The translations under genes were made by a program, and so were the position numbers. Positions 42,632-51,324 of a stretch of 64,000 nt of DNA are shown piece after piece; positions within the stretch are counted from its first letter, which is position 1; the number at the start of each line of letters is the position of its first letter. The notes under the pieces are model-generated. The model was not told the origin of the DNA, searched no databases, and saw only the letters and a program-made list of their open reading frames with translations. The stretch is from Streptomyces sp. ISL-36 (GTDB lineage Bacteria > Actinomycetota > Actinomycetes > Streptomycetales > Streptomycetaceae), in the NCBI RefSeq assembly GCF_018614205.1, contig NZ_JAGGOS010000019.1, positions 728 to 64,727 of the forward strand, in the 5' to 3' direction.

Positions 42632-43471
42632 CCCACGACGCCGACTCCGCGCCGGGACCCGACCCCACCACCCGGGCCCGGCCGCAGATGACGGATGCGG
42701 CCCCCTCTCGCCACCTCGCCGTCCGGGCGGGCCAGTCGGTTCGTGATCGCCGCCCGGTGCTCGGGTCAGGCCGGCGGCCGGGGGCCCGCCTTGACCGCCT
42801 CCCGGGTCGCCTCGCGCAGGCACCGACGCTCTCCATGCGCTGCCGGACGAGGTGGGGCGGTCGCTTCTGCGGGAGCCTGAGCCGATCCGTCACCGGGGCG
42901 CGTTCGACGAAGCCCGCCGTCCATGGGGTGATCCGGCCCGTCCCGCGCAGGCCGCGTGGACGTCCGTGGCGTCACCTCCGCGTCACCGCAGGTGGTGCCT
43001 CTCGGTCGTGGCACCCAGGAGGCCGCGCCCGACTGTCCGCACGGGGCACACGTGACCCGGTCGGGGACGACCGCGGGGCCGCGCCGCCTCGCGAGTGCCG
43101 CTGTCGGTCCCGTCGCACGCCATGCACGGCCTGACGGACGGCCGGCAGCTCAAGGTGCCGCGGGGGGTGCGCGATCAGGGCGCCCTCGGTGAGTGGAGCC
43201 CGGTCCCGTCCTCCCGGGCGATGGGGCCGCCGGCCTCCTCCCGTACTGCTGTGTCGGTCGGCGCATCCGCCAGGGCAGCCCCCGGTCGTGGCTGCGGTGC
43301 TCCGAAGAGCAGGCGCGGCCGCGGTGAACCCGACCTCCCGCGTGCGGCCCCGCCTTCCGGCGAAGCTCCGACCAGGCGGCCCCGGGGCCCTTCCGGTCCC
43401 GGCCCGGAATCCGCCCGCGCCCAACTCATTGACACCCGTACGTCTCGCCCCGACACTCATGCCACCCATCA
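42632..43471. other. Long gene-free stretch before the aromatic acid symporter
   Basis: About 840 bp with short open frames on both strands, none with a recognisable product or good start. A TTGACA at 43429-43434 with a weak GACACT 17 bp later is a candidate promoter for the symporter. Confidence 0.4.
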
Positions 43472-43487
43472 GTGAACCAAACTTCAC
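43472..43487. promoter_or_regulatory. GTGAA-N6-TTCAC operator upstream of the aromatic acid symporter
   Basis: GTGAA-CCAAAC-TTCAC is a 5-6-5 inverted repeat 41 bp before the symporter start and just downstream of a candidate promoter. The same arms and spacing recur at 46392-46407 beside pobA, indicating a shared regulator, most likely one of the IclR proteins. Confidence 0.7.
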
Positions 43488-43528
43488 CACGCGAACGAGA
43501 CTCGCATTACGGCCTTCAAGGGACCCAC

Positions 43529-44899
43529 ATGACCTCCGCCTCCGCCTCCGCTTCCACCTCCGCCCCGCCCGGCGGCCCCCACACCCTCCGCACGGTCTTC
43601 CCGGTGCTCGCGCTGTGCTGGCTGGCCGTGTTCTTCGACGGCATGGACGTCAACATCTACGGCGCGGTGATGCCGCACATGCTCGACGACGCCGGCCTCG
43701 GGCTGACCCCTGCCGGTGCCGGCACCATCGGCAGCTGGACCACCTTCGGCATGCTCATCGGCGCGCTGGCGGCGGGGAACGTCACCGACTGGCTCGGGCG
43801 CCGGCCCATGCTCGTCGCCAGTGTGGTGCTCTTCTCCGTCGGCTCCGGCCTCTGCGCGCTGGCCGGAGACGTCACCCTCTTCGGTGCGGGCCGCTTCGTC
43901 GCCGGCCTCGGCCTCGGCGGGCTCATGCCGCTCTGCCTGGCCATGGTCCTCGAATTCGCCCCGCCCCGCCGGGCCGCGCTCATGACGGGACTACTGATGA
44001 CCTCGTACCACGCCGGCGGCATGGCGGCGACCGGTCTCGGGCTGACCCTGGCGCCCGCCGCGGGCTGGCGGTGGGTGTTCTGGGCGGGCGTCCTGCCGGC
44101 CGTGATCGCCGTCCCGATGCTCCTCAAGCTGCTGCCGGAGTCGCCCGGCGTGCTGCTCGCCCGCGGCGAGCGGGAACGCGCCGACGCGGTCGCCGACCGC
44201 TACGGCCTCACGCGCCCGACCCCCGTCGAGGCCCCGCGCGCCGGCGCACGGGGACGGATCGACGCGATACGCGCGCTGCTGCGCCCCGAGTCCCGGTGGG
44301 CCACCCCGCTGCTCTGGTTGGCGTCCTTCTGCGGACTGCTCCTCGTCTACGGAGTTTCCACCTGGCTCCCGCAGATGATGCGGGCGTCCGGCTACGGGCT
44401 CAACTCCTCGGTCAGCTTCCTGATGGTCATCAACGCCGGCGGCATCGTCGGCATGCTCATCGCGGGCCGCACCGCCGACCGGTTCGGCGCCGTACGGGTC
44501 TCCGCGATCTGGTTCGTCCTCACGGCGGCGGGCGCCCTGCTGCTCAAGGCCCAGCTGCCGCTGGGTGTCACCTACGTCGTCGTCGCCGTCACGGGCGTGT
44601 GGCTCTTCAGCGCTCAGGTGATGGTCTACGCGGCCACCGGCACCGTCTACCGCGACAGCGAGCGCGCCGCGGGCCTCGGCCTGGTCACCGGCGTGGGCCG
44701 CACCGGCGCCGTCGTCGGCCCGTGGCTGGTCGGTGTGCTCGCCTCGAACGGCAACCAGAGCTGGGGCTTCACCACCTTCGCCCTCGCCGGCCTCGTGGGC
44801 GCGGCCGCCATCTCGCTCGTCCCGCTCGCCCTCAGGCTCGGGCGCGGCGCCGACCGGAAGGCCCCCGCGCCTGCACCCGTCGGCCTTGCCCAGGACTGA
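43529..44899 (+). CDS. MFS aromatic acid:proton symporter (PcaK/BenK-like)
   Basis: The 456-residue product has twelve membrane segments. PcaK-type AAHS family features include FFDGMDVNIYGAVMPHML in segment 1, GALAAGNVTDWLGRRPMLV (motif A) and LVYGVSTWLPQMMRASGYGLNSS after segment 7. It should import 4-hydroxybenzoate or protocatechuate for the pob/pca genes that follow. The ATG at 43529 with AAGGGA upstream is preferred over 43472, which lies in the operator. Confidence 0.9.
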   Translation: MTSASASASTSAPPGGPHTLRTVFPVLALCWLAVFFDGMDVNIYGAVMPHMLDDAGLGLTPAGAGTIGSWTTFGMLIGALAAGNVTDWLGRRPMLVASVVLFSVGSGLCALAGDVTLFGAGRFVAGLGLGGLMPLCLAMVLEFAPPRRAALMTGLLMTSYHAGGMAATGLGLTLAPAAGWRWVFWAGVLPAVIAVPMLLKLLPESPGVLLARGERERADAVADRYGLTRPTPVEAPRAGARGRIDAIRALLRPESRWATPLLWLASFCGLLLVYGVSTWLPQMMRASGYGLNSSVSFLMVINAGGIVGMLIAGRTADRFGAVRVSAIWFVLTAAGALLLKAQLPLGVTYVVVAVTGVWLFSAQVMVYAATGTVYRDSERAAGLGLVTGVGRTGAVVGPWLVGVLASNGNQSWGFTTFALAGLVGAAAISLVPLALRLGRGADRKAPAPAPVGLAQD

Positions 44900-44948
44900 G
44901 ACGTTCCCGGCCCGATCCCGGTCCGGTCCCAGTCCCGGCCGGCGGCAA

Positions 44949-44992
44949 GACGCCGGGGACGCCGGGGACGCCCGGGACGCCCGGGACGCGGG
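44949..44992. repeat. 9-bp tandem repeat before the palindrome
   Basis: Four 9-bp units (gacgccggg or gacgcccgg) and a shortened fifth immediately precede the large palindrome at 44994-45033. Confidence 0.85.
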
Positions 44993-44993
44993 A

Positions 44994-45033
44994 AGGCCGG
45001 CCCGTCGAGGGACGTCCCTCGACGGGCCGGCCT
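44994..45033. terminator. 40-bp perfect palindrome, bidirectional terminator candidate
   Basis: The 20-base left arm from 44994 (aggccggcccgtcgagggac) is exactly complementary to 45014-45033 with no spacer. It lies between the converging symporter and pobA genes. A cruciform or very strong RNA hairpin would form. Confidence 0.8.
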
Positions 45034-45158
45034 CATGCGCCCAGCTCGCGGCCCCGCGGCCCGGTGCCCAGCTGGGGGCGCCCCACCCGGTGCCTCCCGC
45101 ACGCGCGCGCAGCGGCCCGGAGGCCCGCCTCGCCGCGCTCACGGGACGGGCCCGGCGG

Positions 45159-46349
45159 TCAGCCCTGCGTCTGGAGGGGCAGGCCGACGTAGTTCTCCGC
45201 CAGTTCGGCGGCGGCGTGCGGCGCGTCCGCGATCCGGTGGAGCTGGGAGAGCTGGAGCCGGGTGTCGAACGCCGACTGCTCGGGATCGGTGTGCAGCGTC
45301 GTCGTCATCGAGTACGAGAAGTGCTCCGCCCGCCAGACACGCCGCAGGCAGGTGTCGGAGTAGGTGTCGAGAAGCCCGGTCGAACCGGTGGAGGACCAGT
45401 GGGCCAGCGCACGGGCCAGCACGATCACGTCGGCGGCGGCGAGGTTGAGCCCCTTCGCACCGGTCGGGGGGACGATGTGCGCCGCGTCCCCGGCGAGGAG
45501 GAGCCGTCCGTAGCGCATCGGCTCCGTCACCGAACTGCGCATCGGCAGCACCGACTTCTGGGTGACAGGCCCGCGCTTCAGCCGCCACTCCGGCTCTGCG
45601 GCGAGCGCGAGACGGGCGTCCAGTTCGTCCCAGATCCGCTCGTCGGGCCAGTCGGCCGGGTCGGTGCCGTTCTCGACCTGGAGGTAGAGCCGGCTCACGG
45701 ACGGCGAGCGCATGCTGGCGAGCGCGAAACCCCGCTCGGAGTGCGCGTACACCAACTCGTCGTACACGGGCGGCGCCTCGGCGAGGATGCCGAGCCAGGA
45801 GTACGGATAGGTCCGCTCGTACGTCGTGCGCTCGCGCTCCGGCACGGCCGCCCGCGAGACCCCGTGAAAGCCGTCGCAGCCGACCACGTAGTCGCAGGTC
45901 AGCGTCTGCTCGCGGCCCTCGTGGGTGTAGCGGATCACCGGACGGTCGCTGTCCACGGCCTCCACGGCCCGCACCTCGGCGTCGAAGAGCAGCGGGCCGC
46001 CCTCGGTGAGTTGGAGCGCGATCAGGTCCTTGACCACCTCGGTCTGCGCATAGACCCACACCCGGCGGCCGTCGGCGAGCGAGGGGAAGTCCACCCGGTG
46101 GGAGCGTCCGTCGAAGCGCAGCTCTATGCCGTCGTGGGCGAGGCCCTCGGTGTCGAGCCGGGCCCCGGCCCCGGCGTCGCGCAGGGCGTCGACGGTGGCC
46201 TGTTCGAGGATTCCGGCGCGCTGGCGCTGCTCCACATAGACGCGGTCGCGGCGTTCCAGGACCACGGAGTCGATGCCGGCGTTGTGGAGCAGGCGGGCGA
46301 GCAGCAGGCCGGCGGGGCCGCCGCCGATGATCCCGACGGTCGTGTGCAT
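45159..46349 (-). CDS. pobA: 4-Hydroxybenzoate 3-monooxygenase
   Basis: The encoded flavoprotein hydroxylase has 396 residues. Visible motifs are the N-terminal FAD site GIIGGGPAGLLLARLLHNAG, QRQRAGILEQATVDAL near residue 43, the DG motif CDYVVGCDGFHGVSR near 150 and the second FAD motif LLLAGDAAHIVPPTGAKGLNLA near 275. It converts 4-hydroxybenzoate and NAD(P)H to protocatechuate, feeding the pca genes. The ATG at 46349 has GGAGACC upstream; an alternative in-frame ATG at 46367 is less well placed. Divergent from the double IclR gene, with a shared operator between them. Confidence 0.94.
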   Translation of the reverse strand: MHTTVGIIGGGPAGLLLARLLHNAGIDSVVLERRDRVYVEQRQRAGILEQATVDALRDAGAGARLDTEGLAHDGIELRFDGRSHRVDFPSLADGRRVWVYAQTEVVKDLIALQLTEGGPLLFDAEVRAVEAVDSDRPVIRYTHEGREQTLTCDYVVGCDGFHGVSRAAVPERERTTYERTYPYSWLGILAEAPPVYDELVYAHSERGFALASMRSPSVSRLYLQVENGTDPADWPDERIWDELDARLALAAEPEWRLKRGPVTQKSVLPMRSSVTEPMRYGRLLLAGDAAHIVPPTGAKGLNLAAADVIVLARALAHWSSTGSTGLLDTYSDTCLRRVWRAEHFSYSMTTTLHTDPEQSAFDTRLQLSQLHRIADAPHAAAELAENYVGLPLQTQG

Positions 46350-46391
46350 GCAAGGTCTCCTCATCAAGCCGCGGGTACTGTTGTTCGTATA

Positions 46392-46407
46392 GTGAAGAAA
46401 AGTTCAC
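46392..46407. promoter_or_regulatory. GTGAA-N6-TTCAC operator between pobA and the IclR fusion gene
   Basis: GTGAA-GAAAAG-TTCAC repeats the arms and spacing of the site at 43472. On the minus strand it adjoins TATACG, a possible pobA -10, 36 nt before the pobA ATG. Control by the adjacent IclR-type protein is likely. Confidence 0.75.
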
Positions 46408-46528
46408 AGAGTGGCGGCGCCGAGTCTGCGCCCGCGGTGGGCGGCTGTCAATGCCCTCCGCGGGGACGCGCTGGGCCCGCACGCCCGCCATTCATTACGG
46501 TGTCCCCAAGATCCGTCAGGGAGAGCCC

Positions 46529-48214
46529 ATGCCACCGACCCGAACCGCGCCGGCCCCGGGGGCCGAGGCGCCGCCGGACGTTCCGCAGGAAGCCGTCGCC
46601 CCGCTGATGCGTGGGCTCGCCGTGCTGCGCCGGCTCACCGACGCCGACGGAACCCTCAGCCTCAGCGACCTGGAGCGCACGACCGGCCTGGCCCGCTCCA
46701 CCGTCGACCGGGTCACCGGCACGCTCGCGCGCATGGGATACGTACGACTCGACGGCCGTGACGTCTTCCTCGCCCCCCGCCTCATGGAACTGGGCAACGC
46801 CTATCTCGACGCGCTCCGCCTCCCCGGCCTCCTGGGCGGACCCGCCGACGCCCTCGCCGACGCCCTCGACGAGTCGGTCTCCCTCGCCGTCGCCGACGGC
46901 GACGGCATCCGCTTCGTCCACCAGGCCACCCGCCGGCGCGCGATGTCCCTCAGCTTCCGTATCGGCGACCTGCTGCCCGCCGAACGCACCGCCCCCGGCG
47001 CGCTGTTCGCCGCCGACTGGACCGAGGCGGAGTGGGAGCGCTGGCGCGCCCGCCGCGCCGCCGACCCGCACAGCTCCGGCTTTCCCGCCGTGCCGCCCGG
47101 GCCCGGGCCGGACGCCGAGGAGTTCGCGGCCCGAGCGGCGCGGGCGGCCGAGCGCGGCTGGGCGGTGGACGACCAGCTCATCGAGCCCGGCCTGATCGCC
47201 CTGGCCCTGCCCGTACGGGACGCGGCGGGCGCCGTGGTCTGCGTGGCCAGCATCGTGAGCCACACCAGCCGCCACACGGCCTCCTCCCTCCGCGAGGCGA
47301 TGCTGCCCCGGCTCCGCACGGCCGTGGCGGGATGGGAGGAGCTGCTGCGGCGTACACCGCCCGCGCCGCGAGCCGGACAGGCGCCGCCCTCGGGCCTCGC
47401 CGCCTGGACGCACGCCTCGAAGCAGGAACTCGGCCGCGGCTTCGTCGAGTCGCTCGCGCGCGGCCTCACGGTCCTGACCGCCTTCGGCGAGGACCGGGCG
47501 GCCCTTCCCCTGACCGCCGTCGCCGAGGCCACCGGCCTCGCCCGCGCCACCGCGCGGCGCGCCCTGATCACGCTCGAGCACCTCGGATACGTCAGCGCCG
47601 ACGGCCGCCTGTTCCGGCTCACCCCTCGCGTGCTCGCGCTCGGCTTCCCCCACCTCTCCCGGATGCCGCTGCCGCAGATCGCGGCGCCCCATCTCGCCGA
47701 GCTGTCCCGGCGGGTGCACGACTCGGCGTCCCTCGCGGTACTCGCCGGCGAGGACGTGCGCTACACCGCCCGTGTCGCCACCCGGCGGATCATGAGCGTC
47801 CACATCACCGTCGGCACGCGCTTCCCCGCCCATGCCACCTCGCTGGGCCGGGTGATGCTCGCCGACCTTCCGCCCGAGGAGCGCGCCGACTGGCTCGCGC
47901 GCGTCGAACCGCGGGCGCTCACCCCGCACACGGTCACCGGGCGCGAGGAACTCGCCGACATCCTGGAGCGGGTGAGGGAGCAGGGGTACGCCCTCGTCGA
48001 CGAGGAGCTGGAACAGGGGCTGCGGTCCATCGCCGTACCGGTGCGCGACCGCGCCGGCGCGGTCGTGGCGGCGGTCAACGTGGCCATGCACAGCAGCCGC
48101 CGCAGCACGCGGGAGTGCGTCGACGAGGTGCTGCCCGAGCTGCGCGCCGCGGTCGCGCGGATCGAGGAGGACCTGCGCACGGCAGGGCGGTTCGCCCACG
48201 TGCCGGAGGTGTGA
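46529..48214 (+). CDS. Double IclR-family regulator (two complete modules fused)
   Basis: At 561 residues this is twice the normal IclR length. Module 1 (about residues 25-270) has MRGLAVLRRLTDADGTLSLS, helix LERTTGLARSTVDRVTGTLA and an effector domain ending SIVSHTSRHTASSLRE. Module 2 (about 305-555) repeats this with LARGLTVLTAFGEDRAALPL, VAEATGLARATARRALITL, the effector-domain motif ATSLGRVMLADL and VNVAMHSSRRSTRECV. The adjacent operator, divergent pobA and the PcaR/PobR-like second module suggest an aromatic-acid sensor. The ATG at 46529 has CAGGGAG upstream. One continuous frame without an internal stop supports a true fusion. Confidence 0.9.
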   Translation: MPPTRTAPAPGAEAPPDVPQEAVAPLMRGLAVLRRLTDADGTLSLSDLERTTGLARSTVDRVTGTLARMGYVRLDGRDVFLAPRLMELGNAYLDALRLPGLLGGPADALADALDESVSLAVADGDGIRFVHQATRRRAMSLSFRIGDLLPAERTAPGALFAADWTEAEWERWRARRAADPHSSGFPAVPPGPGPDAEEFAARAARAAERGWAVDDQLIEPGLIALALPVRDAAGAVVCVASIVSHTSRHTASSLREAMLPRLRTAVAGWEELLRRTPPAPRAGQAPPSGLAAWTHASKQELGRGFVESLARGLTVLTAFGEDRAALPLTAVAEATGLARATARRALITLEHLGYVSADGRLFRLTPRVLALGFPHLSRMPLPQIAAPHLAELSRRVHDSASLAVLAGEDVRYTARVATRRIMSVHITVGTRFPAHATSLGRVMLADLPPEERADWLARVEPRALTPHTVTGREELADILERVREQGYALVDEELEQGLRSIAVPVRDRAGAVVAAVNVAMHSSRRSTRECVDEVLPELRAAVARIEEDLRTAGRFAHVPEV

Positions 48215-48229
48215 CGCCCACGTGTCGGA

Positions 48230-48322
48230 GGTGTGACGACCCGTCCCGCGCGGTTCAGGCCCCAGGTCCGGTGGAGCTCAGGCCCCAGGTCCGCGCACCT
48301 CGGGCCTCAGGCCCCGCGCAGC
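48230..48322. repeat. Short cagctcaggcc-type repeats between converging regulators
   Basis: Imperfect repeats of (g)ctcaggccccaggtccg lie between the ends of the IclR fusion gene and pcaV. Confidence 0.6.
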
Positions 48323-48787
48323 TCAGGCCGTGGGGACGAGGGGATCCGCCGGGGTGCGCAGCTGTTCCGCCGCGTCCGACACCCGCAGCAGCAGGCTCAT
48401 GAACTGCGCCTGCTCCTCGGTGGAGAGCGGCGCCAGGAAGACCTGGTTCATCCGCGCCGTGCGCACCGTCAGCCTGCGGTGCGTCCGTTCCCCCTCCTCG
48501 GTCAGGCGCAGCAGGAAACGGCGGCCGTCCTCCGGGTCGCGCACCTTGTCGAGCAGGCCGCGGCGGAGGAGGCGGCTGACGACCTCGGCGATGGTCGAGC
48601 GGTCGAGCCCCACCCGCTCGCCCACGGTCCGCTGATCGAGCCCGGGCTCGGCCGTGAGGGCGTTGAGCACACCGAACTGCGGGGAGGTGATCTCCTCCGA
48701 GACCATCGTGTTCCACAGCAGATGGTGTGCCTGCTGGAGCCGCCGGGCCAGGTGCCCGGGATGGGTGGTCAGATCCACCGCGGCCAT
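48323..48787 (-). CDS. pcaV: MarR-family regulator of the pca operon (PcaV-like)
   Basis: This 154-residue MarR protein has the recognition region GLDQRTVGERVGLDRSTIAEVV and the wing RDPEDGRRFLLRLTEEG. It sits divergently next to pcaI, as PcaV does in Streptomyces coelicolor, where it represses the protocatechuate branch and is released by protocatechuate. The basic residue in the N-terminal helix (LARRLQQAHH) is consistent with the PcaV ligand site but was not aligned in detail. The ATG at 48787 has GGGAGG upstream. Two related operator-like sites lie in the intergenic region. Confidence 0.87.
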   Translation of the reverse strand: MAAVDLTTHPGHLARRLQQAHHLLWNTMVSEEITSPQFGVLNALTAEPGLDQRTVGERVGLDRSTIAEVVSRLLRRGLLDKVRDPEDGRRFLLRLTEEGERTHRRLTVRTARMNQVFLAPLSTEEQAQFMSLLLRVSDAAEQLRTPADPLVPTA

Positions 48788-48801
48788 GGTGTGCCTCCCA
48801 C

Positions 48802-48824
48802 TTGTTCGTCGGTGCACTGAACAA
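48802..48824. promoter_or_regulatory. PcaV operator candidate 1
   Basis: TTGTTC and GAACAA form an inverted repeat with an 11-bp spacer containing the palindrome GTGCAC. On the minus strand it covers TATTGT, a possible pcaV -10, so it fits autorepression. Confidence 0.65.
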
Positions 48825-48906
48825 TACGCGCCCGGCGTCGGCTCCTCCCGGGACTGTTGACGGTGGAGCCCGCGAATGCCAGCATGACGCCATCGACGCA
48901 GATGCT

Positions 48907-48921
48907 CAGTGCACTGATTAA
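48907..48921. promoter_or_regulatory. PcaV operator candidate 2
   Basis: CAGTGCACTG (48907-48916) is a perfect 10-bp palindrome. With its flank it matches site 1 over GTGCACTGA-(a/t)(c/t)-AAT. It lies 22 bp before the pcaI start, downstream of a possible TTGACG -35 at 48857. Confidence 0.65.
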
Positions 48922-48937
48922 TTCGGAGGCTTCTCGT

Positions 48938-49690
48938 ATGGACAAGGTGGTCGCGTCGGCGGCCGAGGCGGTGGCCGACGTTCACGACGGAGCGTCGCTC
49001 GCCGTGGGTGGCTTCGGCCTCAGCGGCGTACCGAACGTACTGATCGAGGCCGTGTACGAGCGCGGCGTCGCGGAGCTGGGCGTCGTGTCGAACAACTGCG
49101 GTGCCATGGACTCCGGCCTCGCGGTGTTGCTGGCGGCGGGGCGGATCGCGCGGGTGACGGGGTCGTACATCGGGGCGAACAAGGAGTTCGCCCGGCAGTA
49201 CCTGGCCGGCGAGCTGGAGGTGGAGTTGATCCCGCAGGGCACGCTGGCGGAACGACTGCGCGCGGGAGGCTGCGGAATCCCGGCGTTCTACACGCCGGCC
49301 GGCGTCGGTACGCAGGTGGCGGAGGGCGGACTGCCCTGGCGCTACGACGGGCAGGGCGGCGTCGCGCTCGCCTCGCCCGCGAAGGAGGTGCGGGAGTTCG
49401 AGGGCACCGAGTACGTCCTGGAGCGCGGCATCCGCACCGACTTCGCACTCGTCCGCGCCGCCCAGGGGGACCGGCACGGGAACCTGGTCTTCAACAAGTC
49501 GGCGCGGAACTTCAATCCGCTGGCCGCGATGGCCGGCAAGGTCACGATCGCCGAGGTGGAGGAGCTGGTCGAGCCCGGCGAGCTCGACCCCGACCGGATC
49601 CATCTGCCCGGGATCTTCGTCCAGCGTGTCATCGCGCTCACCCCCGCACAGGCGGCCGACAAGCGGATAGAGAAGAGGACCACGCGATGA
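48938..49690 (+). CDS. pcaI: 3-Oxoadipate CoA-transferase subunit A
   Basis: Alpha subunit of the family I CoA transferase (250 residues), which moves CoA from succinyl-CoA to 3-oxoadipate in the beta-ketoadipate pathway. The glycine-rich [16 protein letters not shown] motif lies near residue 24, and [22 protein letters not shown] and [14 protein letters not shown] follow. The ATG at 48938 has GGAGG upstream; in-frame starts further 5' lie in the operator. It overlaps pcaJ by ATGA, as expected for obligate heteromer subunits. Confidence 0.94.
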   Translation: MDKVVASAAEAVADVHDGASLAVGGFGLSGVPNVLIEAVYERGVAELGVVSNNCGAMDSGLAVLLAAGRIARVTGSYIGANKEFARQYLAGELEVELIPQGTLAERLRAGGCGIPAFYTPAGVGTQVAEGGLPWRYDGQGGVALASPAKEVREFEGTEYVLERGIRTDFALVRAAQGDRHGNLVFNKSARNFNPLAAMAGKVTIAEVEELVEPGELDPDRIHLPGIFVQRVIALTPAQAADKRIEKRTTR

Positions 49691-50337
49691 GCTGGAGCCG
49701 CGAGCAGATGGCCGCCCGCGCCGCGCACGAGCTGAAGGACGGCCAGTACGTCAACCTCGGCATCGGCCTGCCGACGCTCATCCCCAACCACCTCCCGGAC
49801 GGTGTGGAGGTGGTGCTCGAGTCCGAGAACGGCATCCTGGGCACCGGCCCGTACCCGGCCGAGCACGAGGTCGACCCGGACCTCGTCAACGCCGGCAAGG
49901 AGACCGTCACGGTCCTGCCCGGCGCCTCCTACTTCGACTCCGCGCTCTCCTTCGGGATGATCCGGGGCGGTCACATCGATGTCGCCGTGCTCGGTGCCAT
50001 GCAGGTCTCCGCCCGCGGTGACCTCGCCAACTGGGCCGTCCCAGGAAAGCTGATCACCGGGATCGGCGGAGCGATGGACCTCGTCCACGGTGCCCGCACC
50101 GTCATCGTCGTGATGACCCACACCGCCAAGGACGGCACCCCGAAGATCGTCGAGGAGTGCACCCTCCCGCTGACCGGCCGGAACTGCGTCGACCGGATCA
50201 TCACCGATCTCGGCGTCCTCGACGTCACCGAGGACGGCCTCGTCCTGACCGAGACCGCACCCGGTGTCGACCCCGACGAGATCCTCGCCAGGACGGCCGC
50301 GAAGGTCCGCCGCGCCCTCGACCTCCCCGCGCGCTGA
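49687..50337 (+). CDS. pcaJ: 3-Oxoadipate CoA-transferase subunit B
   Basis: Beta subunit, 216 residues. The catalytic glutamate lies in [14 protein letters not shown] near residue 59, and the family region [23 protein letters not shown] is present. It partners PcaI. In the S. coelicolor operon order, pcaF (beta-ketoadipyl-CoA thiolase) would follow here; instead a roughly 210-bp non-coding spacer of degenerate repeats precedes pcaH. Confidence 0.94.
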   Translation: MSWSREQMAARAAHELKDGQYVNLGIGLPTLIPNHLPDGVEVVLESENGILGTGPYPAEHEVDPDLVNAGKETVTVLPGASYFDSALSFGMIRGGHIDVAVLGAMQVSARGDLANWAVPGKLITGIGGAMDLVHGARTVIVVMTHTAKDGTPKIVEECTLPLTGRNCVDRIITDLGVLDVTEDGLVLTETAPGVDPDEILARTAAKVRRALDLPAR

Positions 50338-50547
50338 AGCCGCACCCCCCGGAGGCCGACCCACCGACCCGCGAAGACACCCCGATTCACGCCGACACAC
50401 CGACCGACCCAGGCCGACACACCGGTCCACGCCGAGACACCGCCCCAGGCCGACACACCGGTCCACCCCGACACTCCGACCGACCCAGGCGGACACACCG
50501 GTCCAGCCGACACACCGACCCGCGCAGACACCGACCCAGGGAAACCC
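50338..50547. repeat. Degenerate tandem repeat at the expected pcaF position
   Basis: The spacer is composed of variants of gccgacacaccg joined to gtccacg or accgacccag, with five to six recognisable units at about 50385-50530. It has no coding support. The last bases (cagggaaaccc) supply the pcaH ribosome site. Confidence 0.88.
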
Positions 50548-51318
50548 ATGGCCCTCACCCAGTCGGACATCGACACCGAGATCGACGACCTGCAGAGCAC
50601 CTACGACAAGGAGTTGGCCGCCGGCGCCGCGGCCCGCAGCCACCCGGCCCGCGACTACGCCCCGTACCGCAGCTCCCTGCTCCGTCACCCACGGCAGCCG
50701 CTCGTGGCCGTCGACGGCGGCGACCCGGAGACGGTGGAGCTCTCCGGCCCCGTCTTCGGCCCGACCGACATCACCGAGATCGACAACGACCTCACCCGCC
50801 AGCACCCGGGCGAACCCCTCGGCGAGCGGATCACCGTCTCCGGACGCCTCCTCGACCGCGCCGGCCGCCCGGTGCGCGGTCAGCTCGTCGAGCTGTGGCA
50901 GGCCAACGCCTCCGGCCGGTACGCCCATCTGCGCGACCAGCACCCGGCCCCCCTCGACCCCAACTTCACCGGCGTCGGCCGCACCCTCACCGACGACGCG
51001 GGCCGCTACACCTTCACGACGATCAAGCCGGGCGCGTACCCGTGGCGCAACCACACCAACGCCTGGCGCCCCGCCCACATCCACTTCTCGCTCTTCGGCA
51101 CCGCGTTCACCCAGCGGCTCGTGACGCAGATGTACTTCCCCGGCGACCCGCTCTTCGCCTACGACCCGATCCTGCGCTCGGTCACCGACCGGGCCGCCCG
51201 CGAGCGGCTCGTCGCCACCTACCGGCACGAGCTGTCGCAGCCCGAGTTCTCGCTCGGCTACGAGTGGGACATCGTGCTCGACGGCCCCTCCGCCACCTGG
51301 ATCGAGGAAGGACGCTGA
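50548..51318 (+). CDS. pcaH: Protocatechuate 3,4-dioxygenase beta subunit
   Basis: This 256-residue subunit carries the non-haem iron(III) site. The Tyr/Tyr/His/His ligand region is recognisable as YPWRNHTNAWRPAHIHFSLF near residues 166-185, and a late YFPGDPLFAYDP follows. The N-terminus has the intradiol-dioxygenase entry GRPVRGQLVELWQANASGRY. With PcaG it cleaves protocatechuate to 3-carboxy-cis,cis-muconate. Start ATG with AGGGAAA upstream; 6 nt separate it from pcaG. Confidence 0.94.
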   Translation: MALTQSDIDTEIDDLQSTYDKELAAGAAARSHPARDYAPYRSSLLRHPRQPLVAVDGGDPETVELSGPVFGPTDITEIDNDLTRQHPGEPLGERITVSGRLLDRAGRPVRGQLVELWQANASGRYAHLRDQHPAPLDPNFTGVGRTLTDDAGRYTFTTIKPGAYPWRNHTNAWRPAHIHFSLFGTAFTQRLVTQMYFPGDPLFAYDPILRSVTDRAARERLVATYRHELSQPEFSLGYEWDIVLDGPSATWIEEGR

Positions 51319-51324
51319 CGCGCG

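Noticed and set aside
42836..43134. Short plus frame starting MRCRTRWGGRF
   Set aside because: Arg-rich, no ribosome site and no recognisable domain.
50338..50547. Possible CRISPR-like array
   Set aside because: Units vary in length and sequence, spacers are not unique and no cas genes are present; it is a degenerate tandem repeat.
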